Part shown: one piece after another, positions 39,499 through 48,024 of the stretch
Layout: every line of letters starts with the position of its first letter
Numbering within the stretch: position 1 is the first letter of the stretch
Assembly: GCA_030651575.1 (NCBI GenBank)
Contig: JAUSFB010000030.1
Span: 186,001-250,000 of the forward strand
DNA length: 64,000 bases
Direction of reading: 5' to 3'
Origin: Phaeospirillum sp.
Lineage (GTDB): Bacteria; Pseudomonadota; Alphaproteobacteria; Rhodospirillales; Magnetospirillaceae
Made by a program: the position numbers and the translations under genes
The notes under the pieces: model-generated
The model's input: the letters and a program-made list of their open reading frames with translations, nothing else
The model's database searches: none
Told to the model about the DNA's origin: nothing

Positions 39499-40166
39499 TG
39501 CCCATCAGCCAGCTTTCCTACGAGATGGCCCATCTGATCGGCGCGGCGGTGCTGATGGCGGGGTTTCAACTGTTGTATCAGCGCCGCCTGTTCGCGGTGC
39601 TCAACACCTTCGCGTTCCAGGCGGTGGCGCTGGCGGCGGCGGCGGCGTGGCAGGCCCATATCCAAAATGCGCCGCATCTTTACATCACCGCCGGGCTGGC
39701 GCTGGTGTTCAAGGCGATGATCGTGCCCTTCGCGCTGCACTGGCTGGTGGAGAAGCTGGGGATTCACCGCACGGTGGAGACCGCCATGTCCATCGGCTGG
39801 ACCATGATGGCCGGGGTGGCGCTGGTGGCGCTGTCGATCTTGCTGGTGCTGCCGGTGACGGTCAACGCGGCGGCGCTGACCCGCGAGAGTCTGGCCCTGG
39901 CCATGAGCGTGGTTCTGCTGGGTCTGCTGATGATGATCACCCGGCACAATGCGGTGACGCAGGTTGTCGGTTTCATGGCGCTGGAAAACGGGCTGATTCT
40001 GGCGGCGGTCTCGGCCAAGGGGATGCCGCTGGTGGTGGAAATTTCCATCGCCTTTTCGGTGCTGGTGGCCATGACCCTGTTCGGGATCTTCTTTTTTCGG
40101 ATCCGCGAGCGGTTCGACACGCTGGACCTCAACGATCTCGAAACCTATCGGGGTGACCGGCAATGA
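39498..40166 (+). CDS. HyfE-type (NuoK-like) membrane subunit
   Basis: 222 residues, about seven membrane segments, ending in a cytoplasmic tail RERFDTLDLNDLETYRGDRQ typical of HyfE. The conserved Glu in VVGFMALENGLIL corresponds to the NuoK proton-path Glu. The start overlaps the previous stop by one base; the stop overlaps the next start by four. Confidence 0.88.
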   Translation: MPISQLSYEMAHLIGAAVLMAGFQLLYQRRLFAVLNTFAFQAVALAAAAAWQAHIQNAPHLYITAGLALVFKAMIVPFALHWLVEKLGIHRTVETAMSIGWTMMAGVALVALSILLVLPVTVNAAALTRESLALAMSVVLLGLLMMITRHNAVTQVVGFMALENGLILAAVSAKGMPLVVEISIAFSVLVAMTLFGIFFFRIRERFDTLDLNDLETYRGDRQ

Positions 40167-41653
40167 TCGCCCAGATCCTGGCCTTGCCCGGGTTCGACAA
40201 TCCGCTGCTGTGGATCCTCGGCGTGCCGCTGGGGTCTGCCGGTTTTTTGGCGGTACTCAAGGAGTGGCGGGTGGCGACCTGGGTCAATGTGGGGGCCTCG
40301 GGCATCACATTCGCCTCGTCGCTGCTGTTGCTGGAGCGGCGGCCGGAGCCGACCCGGCTGCTGTTCATTGACGACTTCAATATCTATCTGGTGGTGCTGA
40401 CCTCGTTCATCGGATTGACCACGGCGGTGTTTTCCGCCGCCTATATTGCGCGGGAAACCGAGGCCAACCGCCTGTCCGACCTGCATCTGCGTTTTTACCA
40501 CTCCATGTATCAGGCCTTCCTGTTCACCATGCTGCTGGCGCTGACCGCCAACAACACCGGAGTGATGTGGGTCTCGGTGGAGGCGGCGACCCTGACCACC
40601 GTGCTGATGGTCAGCCTGTACCGCACGCGCGAGGCCATCGAGGCGGCGTGGAAGTATTTCATCTTGTGCTCGGTGGGGATCGGGCTGGCGCTGTTCGGCA
40701 CCATCTTGGTCTATCTGGCGGCCCAGCCGGTGATGGGCGACGGCGCCGACGCCATGGCCTGGACGCTGATGATCAAGCGGGCGCATAGTTTTCAGCCTGA
40801 TCTGCTCAATCTCGCCTTCGTCTTCGTGCTGGTGGGCTATGGCACCAAGGTCGGTCTGGCGCCGCTGCATTCCTGGCTGCCCGACGCCCATGCCGAGGGG
40901 CCGACGCCGATTTCGGCGGTGCTGTCGGGGTTGCTGCTCAACGTGGCGCTTTACGCCCTGCTGCGTTTCAAGATGTTGATTTCGGCCAATGGACAGGCCC
41001 TGACGCCGGGGCCGCTGCTGGTGATGATGGGGCTGTCGTCGCTGTTCCTGTCGGCGTTCATGCTGTACCGGCGCGGCGACATCAAGCGGCTGTTCGCCTA
41101 TTCCTCCATCGAGCATATGGGGGTGATCACCTTCGCTTTCGGCATGGGCGGGCCGCTGGCCAATTTCGCGGGCCTGATGCATATGACCATGCACTCGCTG
41201 ACCAAATCGGCCATCTTCTTCGCGGTCGGCATCATCAGCCAGAACGCCGGCACCAAGCGCATCGCCGATATCCGGGGGTTGACCAGTTCGCATCCGGTGC
41301 TGGGCTGGGGCTTTGTCCTGGCGGTGCTGGCCATCGCCGGACTGCCGCCCATGGGCGTGTTCATGAGCGAGTTCCTGGTGGTCAGCTCGACCTTCGCCCG
41401 TCAGCCGCTGCTGGCGATTCCGCTGGTTCTGGGACTGCTGCTGGCATTCGGGGCGCTGGTCAGCCGGTTGCAGATGATGGCGTTCGGCGAGCCGCCCAAG
41501 GTGGCGCATGCCCACGGCAACGCCTCGACCGTGTCCAGCATCCTGGCCTTGACGCCGCTGTGGGTTCATATGCTGCTGGTGCTGGTCGCCGGCCTGTACC
41601 TGCCCAAGGAACTGGTGACTTGGTTCCAATCGGTGGCGAGGTACTTGGGATGA
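40163..41653 (+). CDS. HyfF-type (NuoN/M-like) antiporter subunit
   Basis: 496 residues, about 14 membrane segments. Conserved elements: MWVSVEAATLTTVLMVSLYRT (Glu in the fifth helix), GYGTKVGLAPLHSWLPDAHAEGPTPISAVLSG (Lys) and DIKRLFAYSSIEHMGV. It is the second antiporter-like subunit of the complex. A third (HyfD-type) subunit is absent from the operon. ATGA overlap at both ends. Confidence 0.9.
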   Translation: MIAQILALPGFDNPLLWILGVPLGSAGFLAVLKEWRVATWVNVGASGITFASSLLLLERRPEPTRLLFIDDFNIYLVVLTSFIGLTTAVFSAAYIARETEANRLSDLHLRFYHSMYQAFLFTMLLALTANNTGVMWVSVEAATLTTVLMVSLYRTREAIEAAWKYFILCSVGIGLALFGTILVYLAAQPVMGDGADAMAWTLMIKRAHSFQPDLLNLAFVFVLVGYGTKVGLAPLHSWLPDAHAEGPTPISAVLSGLLLNVALYALLRFKMLISANGQALTPGPLLVMMGLSSLFLSAFMLYRRGDIKRLFAYSSIEHMGVITFAFGMGGPLANFAGLMHMTMHSLTKSAIFFAVGIISQNAGTKRIADIRGLTSSHPVLGWGFVLAVLAIAGLPPMGVFMSEFLVVSSTFARQPLLAIPLVLGLLLAFGALVSRLQMMAFGEPPKVAHAHGNASTVSSILALTPLWVHMLLVLVAGLYLPKELVTWFQSVARYLG

Positions 41654-43170
41654 TGGGCAACATCACCTTGTTGGAGTTCCTGTCCGTCGGCCAGCCGGTG
41701 GCGGAGCATCGGCCGTTCCCGCGCTTTCGGCTCGACAGCCGGGCCTGGCGGGCGATGGTCGGGCAACTGGCCGTAGCCGAGTGGTCGGTGATGGCCATGT
41801 GGGGCGAGCCGGACGAGGTTCATCTGGCGTTGCGCGACGAGGAGACCAACGACATCGCGGTGGTGTCGCATCCCTGCCCGGAGCATCGCTATTATTCCCT
41901 GGCGCGGGCGCGGCCCAGCGCCATCCGGCTGGAGCGGGCCATCCACGACCTGTGGGGGCTGGCGCCATTGGGGGTGGAGGATCGCCGGCCGTGGCTGGAT
42001 CACGGGCGCTGGCCCCGGCGGCACCCGCTGGCGGCGCATTCGCTGCCGCCGGCCGAGGCTCCGTTTCGCTATGCCTTCCTCACCGCCGAGGGCGACGGCC
42101 TGCACCAGATTCCGGTCGGCCCCGTTCATGCCGGAGTGATCGAGCCTGCGCATTTTCGCTTCCACGCCCAGGGCGAGACGGTGGTACGGCTGGAAGAACG
42201 GCTGGGCTATGTCCATAAGGGCATCTCCGGCCTGCTGTCCGGGACGTCGCTGGATCAGGCGGCGCGCATCGTCGGCAGAGTCTCGGGGGACGCCACGGTG
42301 GCCTATTCGCTGGCCTTCGCCCGCGCGGTCGAAGCCGCCATCGGCTGTGAGATTCCGCCGCGCGCCGTCTGGCTGCGGGCCTTGATGGCCGAGATGGAGC
42401 GCATCGCCAACCATGTGTTCGATATTGGCGCGGTGTGCAACGACGCCGCCTTTGCCATCATGCTGTCCCATATGGGGGTGCTGCGCGAGAAGATCCTGCG
42501 CGCCAACGACGCCATGTTCGGCCACCGCCTGTGCATGGACCGGGTGGTGCCGGGCGGCGTGACCCGCGACCTGGCCGAGGAGGGGGCGGAGGCGGTGAAA
42601 CATCTGCTCTACGGTTTCCGCAAGGACTTCGAGCGGGCCTTCCAGATGTACGAGAACACGCCGTCGCTGTCCGACCGCACCTTGGGGACCGGCATCGTCC
42701 CGACCTCGCTGATTCACCGGTTCGGTGCCGGCGGTTTTGTCGGACGCGCCTCGGGACGCGGCCAGGATGCCCGCCGGGCGCCGGGCTATCCCCCTTATCA
42801 ACACCTGGACCTGACGGTGCCGGCCTATGCCGAGGGCGACGTCAACGCCCGCCTCGCGGTGCGGTTCGACGAGGTCCGCGAGAGCCTGCGCCTGATCGGC
42901 CGCATTCTGACCGAAATGCCGGGGGGCTCGTTTTGGGTGCCGCCGCCCCATATGGCCGGGGAAGGGCTGGCGGTGGCGGAAAGCTTTCGGGGCGAAGTGG
43001 TGGTCTGGGTCCGCATGGCCGAGGATGGCGGGGTCGAGCGTTGCCACCCCCATGACCCGTCCTGGTTCCAGTGGCCGCTGTTGGAAGCCGCCATCGAAGG
43101 CAACATCGTCGCCGACTTCCCGCTGTGCAACAAGTCGTTCAACTGTTCCTATTCGGGACATGATCTATGA
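41650..43170 (+). CDS. HyfG/HycE-type large subunit lacking NiFe-binding cysteines
   Basis: 506 residues. N-terminal NuoC-like domain (about 10-125) fused to a NuoD/hydrogenase-large-like domain, as in HycE and HyfG. In group 4 hydrogenases the NiFe centre is held by two CxxC motifs, RVCGICG and DPCxxC. Here the first reads RVSGDAT (residues 210-216), with neither cysteine. The second reads FNCSYS (497-502), with only the first Cys (499) kept, seven residues before the end. A NiFe centre cannot be bound in the usual way, so this is not a hydrogenase. The retained LGYVHKGISGLL and MERIANHVFDIG match the complex I quinone-cavity side. Overlaps both neighbours. Confidence 0.9.
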   Translation: MMGNITLLEFLSVGQPVAEHRPFPRFRLDSRAWRAMVGQLAVAEWSVMAMWGEPDEVHLALRDEETNDIAVVSHPCPEHRYYSLARARPSAIRLERAIHDLWGLAPLGVEDRRPWLDHGRWPRRHPLAAHSLPPAEAPFRYAFLTAEGDGLHQIPVGPVHAGVIEPAHFRFHAQGETVVRLEERLGYVHKGISGLLSGTSLDQAARIVGRVSGDATVAYSLAFARAVEAAIGCEIPPRAVWLRALMAEMERIANHVFDIGAVCNDAAFAIMLSHMGVLREKILRANDAMFGHRLCMDRVVPGGVTRDLAEEGAEAVKHLLYGFRKDFERAFQMYENTPSLSDRTLGTGIVPTSLIHRFGAGGFVGRASGRGQDARRAPGYPPYQHLDLTVPAYAEGDVNARLAVRFDEVRESLRLIGRILTEMPGGSFWVPPPHMAGEGLAVAESFRGEVVVWVRMAEDGGVERCHPHDPSWFQWPLLEAAIEGNIVADFPLCNKSFNCSYSGHDL

Positions 43171-43703
43171 TTCCCCCGATCAGCAAGATTCTATTCCGCC
43201 ATCTGGTCAAGGGGCCGCACACCATGCGCAATGTGCCGCCCCCCGATCCGGATGGGTCGGAGGAACTGGCCCGCGCCCTGGGCGAGACGGTGCGCGCCCG
43301 GCTGGGGCGCTCGCTGTCGATCCGCGAGGTGGATGCCGGGTCGTGCAATGGCTGCGAGCTGGAGATTCACGCCGTCAACAATCCGGTCTACGACCTGGAG
43401 CGTTTCGGCATCCGGTTCGTCGCCAGCCCCCGTCACGCCGATGTTTTGCTGGTGACCGGCCCGGTCACCGTCAACATGGCCGAGGCGCTACGGCGGACCT
43501 ACGAGGCGACGCCGGGTCCGAAATGGGTGGTGGCCATGGGCGACTGCGCCCGCGACGGCGGCTGCTTCGCCGGCTCCTACGCGGTGGTCGGCGGCGTGCA
43601 TGCGGTGGTGCCGGTGGATCTGCACATCCCCGGCTGTCCGCCCAGCCCAAAGCAGATCCTGGCCGGGCTGCTGGCCCTGCTGGACTCCGTCGCGGCAAAG
43701 TAG
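43167..43703 (+). CDS. HyfI/HycG-type (NuoB-like) 4Fe-4S small subunit
   Basis: 178 residues. The four ligands of the proximal 4Fe-4S cluster are intact: Cys60 and Cys63 (SCNGCELEI), Cys127 (GDCARDGG) and Cys157 (PGCPPSP). It should sit against the altered large subunit and pass electrons to whatever replaces the NiFe site. No 8Fe ferredoxin subunit (HyfA/HyfH/HycF type) is encoded nearby, so the electron donor is unknown. It is the last gene of the operon; the 34-base gap after it has no evident terminator. Confidence 0.92.
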   Translation: MIPPISKILFRHLVKGPHTMRNVPPPDPDGSEELARALGETVRARLGRSLSIREVDAGSCNGCELEIHAVNNPVYDLERFGIRFVASPRHADVLLVTGPVTVNMAEALRRTYEATPGPKWVVAMGDCARDGGCFAGSYAVVGGVHAVVPVDLHIPGCPPSPKQILAGLLALLDSVAAK

Positions 43704-43737
43704 GGCTCGACCAAGTAGGGCGCGGCGAAGTCGGGGG

Positions 43738-44181
43738 TCAGCGGGGCAGGCGCGACAGGCCGAACCAGTAATCCTGGATGCCGCGGATGGAACTGAACAG
43801 GGTGTCCACGTCCATGGGCTTGGTCACGAAGCCAGAGGCTCCGGCGTTGTAGGCGGCGGAGATGTCACGCTCGGCCTCGGAGGTGCTCAACACCACCACC
43901 GGGATTTCCTTGAGGCGGGTATCGGCCTTCATCACGATCAGAACCTCGTGGCCGTTCATCTTCGGCATGTTGAGGTCAAGCAGCATCAGGTCGGGCAGCA
44001 GCAGCCCATCAAGGCCATCGGCGGCGGCGTTGAGATGCTTCATCGCCTCGATGCCATCGGAAGCGTGGTTCAGGCGGCAGTCGAACGAGCCGGCGGCGAA
44101 GGCGGCCTTGATCAGCTTGGCGTCACCGGGGTCATCTTCGACCAGCAGGACGTTGAATGATGCGACCCTCGGCCTTGGCAT
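43738..44181 (-). CDS. Single-domain response regulator (Rcp1-like)
   Basis: 147 residues, a receiver domain only. Acidic pocket VLLVEDDPGDAKL, phosphoacceptor Asp in LMLLDLNMPKMNGHEV, Thr/Ser switch VVLSTSEAERD and Lys in FVTKPMD. The EDDPGDA start and the inserted loop before the phospho-Asp (DGLDGLLLPD) are typical of Rcp1-type regulators that serve phytochrome-like kinases. The hemerythrin kinase at 50078-51427 has a phytochrome-like kinase core but is not adjacent. It converges on the Ehr-type operon. Confidence 0.9.
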   Translation of the reverse strand: MPRPRVASFNVLLVEDDPGDAKLIKAAFAAGSFDCRLNHASDGIEAMKHLNAAADGLDGLLLPDLMLLDLNMPKMNGHEVLIVMKADTRLKEIPVVVLSTSEAERDISAAYNAGASGFVTKPMDVDTLFSSIRGIQDYWFGLSRLPR

Positions 44182-44335
44182 TTTGCCCTTCTGACCTCTT
44201 TGCGGTGATTATCCCGAATGCGGGGAAATCTATACCTTTTGACCTTGCTGGTCCACATCTTAAGACTCGCCGGTGATCGCCCGACCACCAACTGACCCCT
44301 TGACGCGCCGGATGGGAATGGGGCAGTCTCGGCCC

Positions 44336-44389
44336 ATGACAAACTTGAACGCAACCCGTCTGCTGCTGCTAAGCCGCCCGGTGTCGTAA
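44336..44389 (+). CDS. leuL: leuA leader peptide with Leu-codon run
   Basis: 17-codon open frame: MTNLNATRLLLLSRPVS, stop TAA at 44387. Five of 17 residues are Leu, four in a row (CTG CTG CTG CTA), directly upstream of leuA in the same direction. This is the hallmark of a leucine attenuator: ribosome stalling at the Leu run when charged tRNA-Leu is scarce would favour antitermination. A TTGACG at 44300-44305 is a possible -35; the -10 is not clear. Confidence 0.75.
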   Translation: MTNLNATRLLLLSRPVS

Positions 44390-44548
44390 CGACGACGCCG
44401 GGATTTCGCGCGTTTCAGCCGTCATGTTCGGGTTTGCTCAGATGTCTCCATTTCCTTTCATCGTCGTCGCGACTCCCGCCGCCGCTTTGCTGCGACTAAC
44501 TTGCGGCCGTCGGGGCTAGCCCTTGCGCGGCCGCCCGGCGGCCGCAAG
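44390..44548 (+). promoter_or_regulatory. Attenuator region of leuA
   Basis: Between leader and leuA are inverted repeats able to form alternative structures: CGACGAC (44390-44396) with GTCGTCG (44463-44469), GTCGC (44466-44470) with GCGAC (44492-44496), and CTTGCGGCCG (44500-44509) with CGGCCGCAAG (44539-44548). The last stem is strong but lacks a clear T-tract, so which hairpin terminates is unresolved. Confidence 0.5.
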
Positions 44549-44600
44549 ATGCGCCGCGCACTTGGAATCCCGGATACCATTCGAGCAGGAGGACGAGGCC

Positions 44601-46259
44601 ATGATGCCCGCCGCCCACAGCAAGTACCGCCGTTACACCACCGTTCGCCCCGCTGTCCGGACCTGGCCCGACGCCGTCATCGACGCGCCGCCGATCTGGT
44701 GCAGCGTCGATCTGCGCGACGGCAATCAGGCGCTGATCGACCCCATGGGCAGCGACCGCAAGCTGCGGATGTGGACCACGCTGGTCGAGATGGGCTTCAA
44801 GCAGATCGAGGTCGGCTTTCCCGCCGCCTCGCAGACAGATTTCGACTTTATCCGCATGTTGATCGAGGGCGGTCATATCCCCGACGACGTGACCATCCAG
44901 GTGCTGGTCCAGTCGCGTGACGAGCTGATTCGCCGCACTTTCGAGGCGCTGGCCGGCGCCAAACGTTGCATCGTGCATCTTTACAACTCGACCTCGGAGG
45001 CCCAGCGCCGCATCGTGTTCGGCATCGACCGTCAGGGTTGCGTCGATCTGGCGCTGTCCGGGGTGCGGCTGATCCGCGAGTTGTCGGCGGCCCGGCCCGA
45101 GGGCGACGTCACCCTTCAATACTCGCCGGAGAGCTTTACCGGCACCGAGCCCGACTTTGCGGTCGAGATCGTCGAGGCGGTGGCGGCGGAGTGGGGGGCC
45201 TCGCCCCAGCGCCGCCTGATCTGCAACCTGCCGGCGACGGTCGAGACGTCGACGCCCAACCTCTACGCCGATGTGATCGAGTGGTTCTGCGCCAAGGTGA
45301 AGCGCCGCGACGCGCTGATCGTCTCGGTCCATCCCCATAACGACCGGGGGACCGGCGTGGCGGCGGCGGAACTGGCGGTGATGGCTGGCGCCGACCGGGT
45401 CGAGGGAACCCTGTTCGGCAATGGCGAGCGGACCGGGAACGTGGATGTGGTGACGCTGGCGCTCAACCTCTACACCCAGGGCGTCGAGTCCGGCCTTGAC
45501 CTGTCCGACATCGACGCCGTGCGCCGGACCGCCGAGCATTGCACCGGGCTGCCGGTGCATCCGCGTCACCCCTATGCCGGCGATCTGGTTTATACCGCCT
45601 TTTCCGGCTCGCATCAGGACGCCATCAAGAAGGGCTTTTCCGCCCGCAAAAACGCCAATGACCCGATCTGGGAAGTTCCCTATCTTCCCATCGATCCCGC
45701 CGATGTGGGGCGCAGCTACGAGGCGGTGATCCGCATCAACAGCCAGTCGGGCAAGGGCGGCATCGCCGCCGTGTTGGAGCGCGATCACGGCCTGGAACTG
45801 CCGCGCCCGTTGCAGGTGGAGTTCGCCCGCATCGTCCAGGACATGGCCGACCGCGAGGGCCGCGAGCTGGACTCGGCCGAGATCATGGCCGCCTTCGCCG
45901 CCACCTATTTCCAGCCGGGGGCGATGGAGCTGGTGGACTATTCCACCGTCCCGGTCGGCAAGGGCCAGCAGCGGGCGCTGACCGCGACCCTGATCCATGA
46001 CGGCAAGGAGGTGGTGGTGCAGGGCCTTGGCGCCGGCCCGCTGGACGCCTTCGTTCATGCGTTGGAGAAGGATCTTGGCATTTCGGTCAAGGTGCGCGAC
46101 TACCACGAACACGCCATCGGCGGCGGTGCCGACGCCCAGGCCGCCTGCTATGTCCAGATCGCCGGCCCTAAGGGCGGAGTCGTTCATGGCGCCGCCACCG
46201 ATGCCGGCATCACCATGGCCTCGCTGAAGGCGGTGGTCAGCGCATTGAATCGAGGCTGA
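44601..46259 (+). CDS. leuA: 2-isopropylmalate synthase (long LeuA form)
   Basis: 552 residues. First committed step of leucine synthesis: acetyl-CoA plus 2-oxoisovalerate to 2-isopropylmalate. TIM-barrel motifs: WCSVDLRDGNQAL (catalytic Asp/Arg), HLYNSTSEAQRR, VSVHPHNDRGTGVAAAEL (metal histidines) and GNGERTGN. The C-terminal regulatory (leucine-binding) domain begins near residue 425. The start MMPAAHSKYRRYTTVRP follows a strong ribosome site (AGGAGGACGAGG); the frame is open further upstream into the attenuator. It belongs to the longer class (type 2) also found in actinobacteria and many alphaproteobacteria. Confidence 0.95.
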   Translation: MMPAAHSKYRRYTTVRPAVRTWPDAVIDAPPIWCSVDLRDGNQALIDPMGSDRKLRMWTTLVEMGFKQIEVGFPAASQTDFDFIRMLIEGGHIPDDVTIQVLVQSRDELIRRTFEALAGAKRCIVHLYNSTSEAQRRIVFGIDRQGCVDLALSGVRLIRELSAARPEGDVTLQYSPESFTGTEPDFAVEIVEAVAAEWGASPQRRLICNLPATVETSTPNLYADVIEWFCAKVKRRDALIVSVHPHNDRGTGVAAAELAVMAGADRVEGTLFGNGERTGNVDVVTLALNLYTQGVESGLDLSDIDAVRRTAEHCTGLPVHPRHPYAGDLVYTAFSGSHQDAIKKGFSARKNANDPIWEVPYLPIDPADVGRSYEAVIRINSQSGKGGIAAVLERDHGLELPRPLQVEFARIVQDMADREGRELDSAEIMAAFAATYFQPGAMELVDYSTVPVGKGQQRALTATLIHDGKEVVVQGLGAGPLDAFVHALEKDLGISVKVRDYHEHAIGGGADAQAACYVQIAGPKGGVVHGAATDAGITMASLKAVVSALNRG

Positions 46260-46263
46260 CTCG

Positions 46264-46301
46264 GATTACACTCCTCGGGAAGAATCCCGAGGAGTGTAAT
46301 C
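46264..46301 (+). terminator. Hairpin terminator after leuA
   Basis: Perfect 17-bp inverted repeat (46264-46280 with 46285-46301, loop AGAA) starting five bases after the leuA stop. The tail GTCTCTCCC is only weakly T-rich. Confidence 0.7.
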
Positions 46302-46341
46302 GTCTCTCCCGGCAGCCCCTTTCGATCGTTGATCAAATTCC

Positions 46342-48024
46342 ATGACGGAAGCCATTCCCCTATTCGATATCCTGTCGCTGCTGCTGGCCGCCGTGGTGGT
46401 GGTTCCGTTGTTGCGGCGTTTCGGAATTCCCTCCGTTCTGGGCTATCTGGCGGCTGGCGTCATTCTCAGTCGCCATACTCCGGGGCCGGTGGTCGATGTG
46501 GAGGCAACCCGACCGCTGGCCGAGTTCGGGGTGGTCTTTCTGCTGTTCTCCATCGGCCTGGAACTGCCGCTGTCGCGCCTGCGGACCATGCGCCGGCTTA
46601 TTCTGGGGCTTGGCCTACTTCAGGTGGCGGCAACCGCGGTGATCATCGGCGGCATGGCCAGTCTGCTGGGACAGTCGGGGGCCAGCGCCTTGGTGATCGG
46701 AACCACCTTGGCTTTTTCCTCCACCGCCACCGCGTTGGCCATTTTGGTGGAGCGCAATGAGGTGGTCAGTCATTCCGGCCGTATCGCGGTCTCGGTTCTG
46801 ATTTTCCAGGATCTCGCCGTGGTTCCGCTGCTGGTGCTGCTGCCGCTGTTGGCCGGCAATGCCCTGGATATTCCGGCGGCGCTGGGGCTGGCGGGGATCA
46901 AGGCCGGGGTGGCCATTATCGGTATCTATCTGGTCGGGCGTTTCCTTCTTCGTCCCGCCTATGCGTATATTGCCGCCAGCCGGAGTCCGGAGGTCTTTAC
47001 CGCCGCCAATCTCCTGGTTGTGCTGGCGGTGGCGGGGCTGACCGCCGAGGCGGGGATGTCCATGGCCCTGGGGGCGTTCCTCGCAGGCTTGCTTTTGGCC
47101 GATTCTCCCTATCGTCATCAGGTGGAGGCCGATATCGAGCCGTTCCGGGGCTTGTTGCTCGGATTGTTTTTCATGACGGTCGGCATGTCCATCGATCTCC
47201 CCCTGGTTTTCACCCGGTGGCCGCTGGTGCTTGGCCTGACGTTGGGCGGCATGATGGTCAAGGCCTTGGTGATCCTGGGGCTTTGCCGGGCTTTTGGCCT
47301 GGGCGTGGGGAACGGTCTGCGGGTCGGATTTCTACTGGCCCAGGGGGGAGAGTTCGCCTTCGTGGTGTTTGGACGCGCCACCGAACTGCGTCTGCTCGAC
47401 CTGCCGCTGGGCCAGGCGCTTCTCGCCAGCGTCGCCTTGTCCATGGTTCTGACGCCGGCCTTGGCCGCGCTGGGCCGGCGGTTGTCGGCCTCCCGGGGCG
47501 CGCAGCGCGGTGGCGAGCCGATCCCCGAGGATGCGCAGCACCTCAGCGGTCATGTCATCATCCTCGGATTCGGACGGGTTGGCCGGGCGATCGCCCGCCT
47601 GTTGGTCGAGCATGACATTCCCTTCATCGCCCTGGACCTGGACTCGGAGCGGGTGGGCAAGGCCCGCGAAGGCGGCCTGCCGGTTTATTACGGCGATGGC
47701 AGCCAGGATCGCGTCTTGCGCTCGGTGGGAATCGTCCGCGCCCAGGCGGCGGTGATCACCGTCAATACCGGTCGGATGGCGGAGCGCGCCATCGCGAGCA
47801 TCCGTCAGGTCGCGCCGGGTCTGGCGGTCGTCGCCCGAGCCCGCGACCGCATTCAGGAAAAGGTTCTGGATGGAATCGGCGCGACCGCGGTTGTCCCAGA
47901 AACCGTCGAAGCCAGCCTTCAGATGGCGGGATTGGTGCTGCGCTCGGCCGGAGTCACGGACGATAAGGTGGAACACAGCCTGCGCGCCTATCGCAGCAAC
48001 CGCTATGGCGAGGGGCGAGGGTAG
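46342..48024 (+). CDS. Kef-type monovalent cation:proton antiporter (CPA2) with TrkA-N domain
   Basis: 560 residues. The N-terminal Na+/H+-exchanger domain (about 5-380) has about 12 membrane segments, with GYLAAGVILSRHTPGP, LFSIGLELPLSRL, the ion-site ISVLIFQDLAVVP-like VSVLIFQDLAVVPLLVL and LAQGGEFAFVVFG. The C-terminal TrkA-N Rossmann domain (about 400-520) starts VIILGFGRVGRAIARLL and has LDLDSERVGKAREGGLPVYYGD, a nucleotide-binding regulatory domain. Likely K+ or Na+ efflux exchanger. Its last 22 bases overlap the convergent GGDEF-EAL gene. Confidence 0.93.
   Translation: MTEAIPLFDILSLLLAAVVVVPLLRRFGIPSVLGYLAAGVILSRHTPGPVVDVEATRPLAEFGVVFLLFSIGLELPLSRLRTMRRLILGLGLLQVAATAVIIGGMASLLGQSGASALVIGTTLAFSSTATALAILVERNEVVSHSGRIAVSVLIFQDLAVVPLLVLLPLLAGNALDIPAALGLAGIKAGVAIIGIYLVGRFLLRPAYAYIAASRSPEVFTAANLLVVLAVAGLTAEAGMSMALGAFLAGLLLADSPYRHQVEADIEPFRGLLLGLFFMTVGMSIDLPLVFTRWPLVLGLTLGGMMVKALVILGLCRAFGLGVGNGLRVGFLLAQGGEFAFVVFGRATELRLLDLPLGQALLASVALSMVLTPALAALGRRLSASRGAQRGGEPIPEDAQHLSGHVIILGFGRVGRAIARLLVEHDIPFIALDLDSERVGKAREGGLPVYYGDGSQDRVLRSVGIVRAQAAVITVNTGRMAERAIASIRQVAPGLAVVARARDRIQEKVLDGIGATAVVPETVEASLQMAGLVLRSAGVTDDKVEHSLRAYRSNRYGEGRG

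Noticed and set aside
41650-43703. Active NiFe hydrogenase large and small subunits
   Set aside because: Gene order looks like hydrogenase-4, but both CxxC metal motifs of the large subunit are altered.
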